DNA of 15,418 nucleotides. Source: Clostridiaceae bacterium (GTDB lineage Bacteria; Bacillota; Clostridia; Lachnospirales; Lachnospiraceae). The stretch lies in contig JAGZXV010000144.1 of assembly GCA_018378255.1 (NCBI GenBank), positions 1 through 15,418 on the forward strand. The letters run 5' to 3'. The notes beneath the pieces are model-generated. The model was not told the origin of the DNA, did no database searches, and worked only from the letters and a program-made list of their open reading frames with translations. Numbering within the stretch: position 1 is the first letter of the stretch; every line of letters begins with the position of its first letter. A program made the position numbers and the translations under genes. Below, piece after piece: positions 13,377-15,418 of this stretch.

Positions 13377-14099
13377 TTAGCATCTTCCGCTCTGGCATCT
13401 CCGGCGGTATATTTCGTTCAGAAGCATAGTTCGAATCATATCATTCAGCCAGTTATTGCCTGGTCTCGGCGGCTGCGGCGGTCTTGGTGGCTGCGGCGGC
13501 CATGGCTGAGGTGGCCTTGGTGGCTGCGGTGGCCTCGGTGGCTGCGGCGGTCTTGGCGGCTGCGGTGGCCATGGCTGAGGTGGCCTTGGTGGCTGCGGCG
13601 GTCTTGGCGGTTGCGGTGGCCATGGCTGAGGTGGCCTCGGTGGCTGCGGCGGTCTTGGTGGCTGCGGCGGTCTTGGCGGTTGCGGCGGCCTTGGCGGCTG
13701 AGGTGGCCTTGGCGGCTGCGGCGGTCTTGGCGGCTGCGGCGGCCATGGCTGAGGTGGCCTTGGTGGTTGCGGCGGCCTTGGTGGCTGCGGCGGGCCCCAC
13801 GGCGGAAGCTGCTGCATTTTTGTGGCTTCGTATATTTCCACTTCTTCTACATCAACTGCCCCGATTGGCTCTTCCGTCATTTCATTCAGCAGTTCCGGCC
13901 TTTCCTGATAAACTTTGGCGCAGATATCACCGCACAGCTGTTCAACCATCAACTGATCAGGATATTCATCATACATGGGGCTGAATTTATATTCCATTTT
14001 ATCACAAGCTTCATCCACATAGGACTGCAGGGTTCTCGCCCTCATTGGATATAAGCTTCTGAAATACTCCAGCTCTCCATTGGCATAACTATTCTGCAT
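13377..14099 (-). CDS. Proline-rich PPR/PPQ/W repeat protein, possible spore outer-layer protein
   Basis: A 240-residue protein in three parts. The acidic N-terminal part (1-98) contains YFRSLYPMRARTLQSYVDEA and MYDEYPDQLM with Cys56 and Cys60. Residues 99-213 are a near-perfect proline repeat of alternating PPR and PPQ triplets, 15 PPR in all, interrupted by Trp at 101, 119, 160, 177 and 200. A short basic tail (214-240) includes NNWLNDMIRTMLLNEIYRRRC with two Cys. There is no signal peptide or membrane segment. ATG 14099 follows AGAGGAG. A sigma-K-like promoter lies upstream. Proline-rich, Cys-containing cytosolic proteins of this kind suggest assembly into a spore coat or other polymeric layer; this is inference. 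The repeat probably forms an extended polyproline II rod. No enzymatic domain is seen. Confidence 0.82.
   Translation of the reverse strand: MQNSYANGELEYFRSLYPMRARTLQSYVDEACDKMEYKFSPMYDEYPDQLMVEQLCGDICAKVYQERPELLNEMTEEPIGAVDVEEVEIYEATKMQQLPPWGPPQPPRPPQPPRPPQPWPPQPPRPPQPPRPPQPPRPPQPPRPPQPPRPPQPPRPPQPWPPQPPRPPQPPRPPQPWPPQPPRPPQPPRPPQPPRPPQPWPPQPPRPPQPPRPGNNWLNDMIRTMLLNEIYRRRCQSGRC
13461..13805 (-). repeat. In-frame tandem repeat encoding the proline-rich rod
   Basis: 345 bp of GC-rich repeat. The minimal unit is 18 bp (PPRPPQ). A larger 51-bp unit, W-PPQ-PPR-PPQ-PPR-PPQ-P, is marked by the Trp codons; Trp-to-Trp distances are 18, 41, 17 and 23 residues, which equal 17 plus multiples of 6 apart from one extra Gly in the first. 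All unit sizes are multiples of three, so length change keeps the frame. Confidence 0.9.
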
Positions 14100-14128
14100 T
14101 ATGTTCTCCTCTGCATTCTTTTATATCA

Positions 14129-14155
14129 TATCATATGCAGCATCCATCTGACTGT
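14129..14155 (-). promoter_or_regulatory. Sigma-K-like (late sporulation) promoter of the proline-rich gene
   Basis: On the - strand AC (14155-14154), a 16-bp spacer, then CATATGATA (14137-14129), which fits the sigma-K pattern AC-N16-17-CATANNNTA. The overlapping TATGAT could also serve as a sigma-A -10, but no good -35 TTGACA is at 17 bp. The consensus carries little information, so this is suggestive only. The start of the message would be about 25 nt before the ATG. Confidence 0.45.
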
Positions 14156-14240
14156 TACACTCATCAGGCATTCTAACGTTTTTTCTCCCTCCCCTCCTCC
14201 ACTTTGCCGCTTTATAGCGTCTAAGCTTTATAGCATGTGT

Positions 14241-14269
14241 TTGCAAAAATTCTAAAAAATGTCTATATT
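14241..14269 (+). promoter_or_regulatory. Sigma-A promoter of the D-2-hydroxyacid dehydrogenase gene
   Basis: TTGCAA (14241-14246), a 17-bp spacer, TATATT (14264-14269). Transcription would begin near 14276, giving a leader of about 63 nt that holds the inverted repeats described separately. Confidence 0.75.
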
Positions 14270-14290
14270 AATTATAAAATAAAAAGCAGA

Positions 14291-14338
14291 GCCTGCAGAC
14301 CATTTCAGGCCTGTTAACTAATTAAAAGGAGGCCTCCT
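14291..14338 (+). promoter_or_regulatory. Leader inverted repeats covering the ribosome binding site
   Basis: The Shine-Dalgarno AAGGAGG is part of a perfect 12-nt palindrome AGGAGGCCTCCT (14327-14338) that touches the ATG. Upstream, GCCTG (14291-14295) can pair with CAGGC (14306-14310), and AGGCCT (14307-14312) can pair with the AGGCCT inside the palindrome (14330-14335). These pairings exclude each other, so the site could be masked or exposed. Confidence 0.4.
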
Positions 14339-15322
14339 ATGAAACTTATTGCATTTGAAGTCCGTGATGATGAGATGGGCACATTTAAAAGATTAGAAAA
14401 AGAGCACAATTTAGAAATAACCTATTATCCATTTCCTGTCACCACAGAAAACATCGATCTGGCAGACGGTTTTGAATACATGACAACTTTAGGTATGAGC
14501 CATTTAGATTCTGAGCTTCTGGATCTGCTTTACCAAAAAGGAATACGTTTCCTGAACACCCGCACCATCGGCTACAACCACATCGATATCAAACATGCCA
14601 ATGAAGCAGGTATGGTCATAAGCAACACTTACTATGGCCCATACGGCGTTGCCGACTATGCGATCATGCTGATTCTCATGTCCCTTCGCCACTATAAACA
14701 AGCACTTTTCCGTGGAAATGTCAATGATTATTCACTGGCCGGCCTTCAGGGTATGGAGATGCGCAATTTAACGGTAGGCGTAATAGGAACCGGCAAAATC
14801 GGAGCTGCCGTTATCGAAAACCTCCAGGGCTTCCGGTGTAAAGTACTCGCCTATGATGTACATCAAAATCCATCCGTACAGGGCCTGGCCGAGTACGTAT
14901 CACTGGAAGAGTTATATAACAGATGTGATATCATTACCCTCCACACCCCTCTCCTCGAATCCACCTATCACATGATAAATAAAGATACCATCGGACAGAT
15001 GAAAGACGGCGTAATCATCATCAACTGTGCCCGCGGCCCTCTCATCTGCCTGGAAGATTTAATCAATGCGGTAGAAAGCAAAAAGGTTGGTGCCGTAGGT
15101 CTTGATGTAGTAGAACATGAAGAGGGAATCTATCACAGAGATTTAAGAAGTGACATTATCAGAAACAGGGATATGGCCTATTTAAGGCAGTTCCCCAATG
15201 TTACGATGACGCAGCATATGGCTTTCTACACGAAAGAGGCCGTGGAAAGCATGGTGGTCTACTCCATTAAAAATTTAATGCAGTGTGAAAAAACCGGGAC
15301 TTGCGATATGGCATTGAAATAA
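14339..15322 (+). CDS. D-2-hydroxyacid dehydrogenase, D-lactate dehydrogenase/VanH-like
   Basis: A 327-residue cytoplasmic NAD-dependent dehydrogenase that should reduce pyruvate or a related 2-keto acid to the D-hydroxy acid. The NAD-binding motif GVIGTGKIG has GxGxxG at 150-155. The catalytic set is present: Arg232 in NCARGPL, Glu259 or Glu261 in DVVEHEEG, and His293 in TMTQHMAFYT. The stretches TRTIGYNHID (75-84), VADYAIMLILMSLRH and FRCKVLAYD closely follow VanH and D-LDH proteins. VanH makes D-lactate for D-Ala-D-Lac in glycopeptide resistance, but no D-Ala-D-Lac ligase or VanX-type dipeptidase is present in the window, so fermentative D-lactate production is the simpler reading. ATG 14339 directly follows the palindrome containing AAGGAGG. 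It has its own sigma-A promoter and no clear terminator downstream. Confidence 0.92.
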   Translation: MKLIAFEVRDDEMGTFKRLEKEHNLEITYYPFPVTTENIDLADGFEYMTTLGMSHLDSELLDLLYQKGIRFLNTRTIGYNHIDIKHANEAGMVISNTYYGPYGVADYAIMLILMSLRHYKQALFRGNVNDYSLAGLQGMEMRNLTVGVIGTGKIGAAVIENLQGFRCKVLAYDVHQNPSVQGLAEYVSLEELYNRCDIITLHTPLLESTYHMINKDTIGQMKDGVIIINCARGPLICLEDLINAVESKKVGAVGLDVVEHEEGIYHRDLRSDIIRNRDMAYLRQFPNVTMTQHMAFYTKEAVESMVVYSIKNLMQCEKTGTCDMALK

Positions 15323-15368
15323 ATTGAGATTTGGTTGAGAAAGATACGCAGAAAAGCGGGGCGGAGGG

Positions 15369-15418
15369 ATGACGGAGAACCAGGGCGGGAACCGGAACGG
15401 AGGAAGCAAACGATACAG
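15369..15418 (+). CDS. Possible start of a further gene, truncated by the window end
   Basis: ATG 15369 opens a frame of 16 codons (MTENQGGNRNGGSK...) that runs off the window. A purine-rich GGGGCGGAGGG precedes it, but the best Shine-Dalgarno match touches the ATG, which is too close. The polar Gly/Asn-rich beginning gives no family. It could equally be non-coding. Confidence 0.3.
   Translation, partial: MTENQGGNRNGGSKRY

Noticed and set aside
13461..13805. CRISPR array or DNA-level satellite
   Set aside because: The repeat has no unique spacers and is explained by the in-frame proline-rich coding sequence.
13484..14054. Long + strand reading frames (alanine/valine-rich and Trp/Arg-rich) opposite the proline repeat, and an Ala/Thr-rich frame on the - strand
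   Set aside because: They are by-products of a stop-free GC-rich repeat, lack ribosome binding sites and have nonsensical composition; the proline frame has conserved-looking ends and a proper start.

Overview
The window looks like chromosomal DNA of a spore-forming anaerobic Firmicute, most likely a Lachnospiraceae/Clostridia gut species. This rests on AGGAGG-type ribosome binding sites, moderate GC, a low-GC Gram-positive style murA, DUF5050-type surface proteins, and a small proline-rich protein behind a sigma-K-like promoter. The assignment is inference from gene style, not from a marker gene.

Left part (1-4533, + strand): the 3' end of a NitT/TauT-type ABC importer operon (permease end, ATPase, lipoprotein binding protein), a strong hairpin, then two divergent uroporphyrinogen-decarboxylase-superfamily proteins in tandem. 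The spacing suggests one transcription unit. A working hypothesis is import of a small, possibly methylated or sulfonated substrate followed by methyl transfer by MtaA/CmuA-like enzymes. No corrinoid protein is visible, although the operon continues upstream of the window.

Middle (4544-10095, - strand): reading leftward from its own promoter come murA with a clear terminator, an 886-residue membrane-anchored multidomain surface protein (two carboxypeptidase-regulatory-like folds, a DUF2135-like piece, a DUF5050-like propeller, a DxNxDG calcium-type motif), and an orphan polytopic sensor histidine kinase with a 29-nt gap to that protein. The kinase ends only 10 nt from the convergent URO-D gene.

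10096-10814 is largely non-coding: the murA promoter, an AT-rich stretch, a strong leftward terminator and a segment with a doubtful small reading frame. 10815-13295 (-) encodes an 826-residue anchored beta-propeller-like protein with a C39-peptidase-like tail that seems to lack the catalytic histidine. 13377-14099 (-) encodes a protein with a perfect PPR/PPQ/W repeat, behind a sigma-K-like promoter, plausibly a spore outer-layer protein. 14339-15322 (+) encodes a VanH-like D-2-hydroxyacid dehydrogenase with a sigma-A promoter and an unusual palindrome over its ribosome binding site. The last 50 bases may open another gene.

No tRNA, rRNA, CRISPR, insertion sequence or known defence system was recognised.
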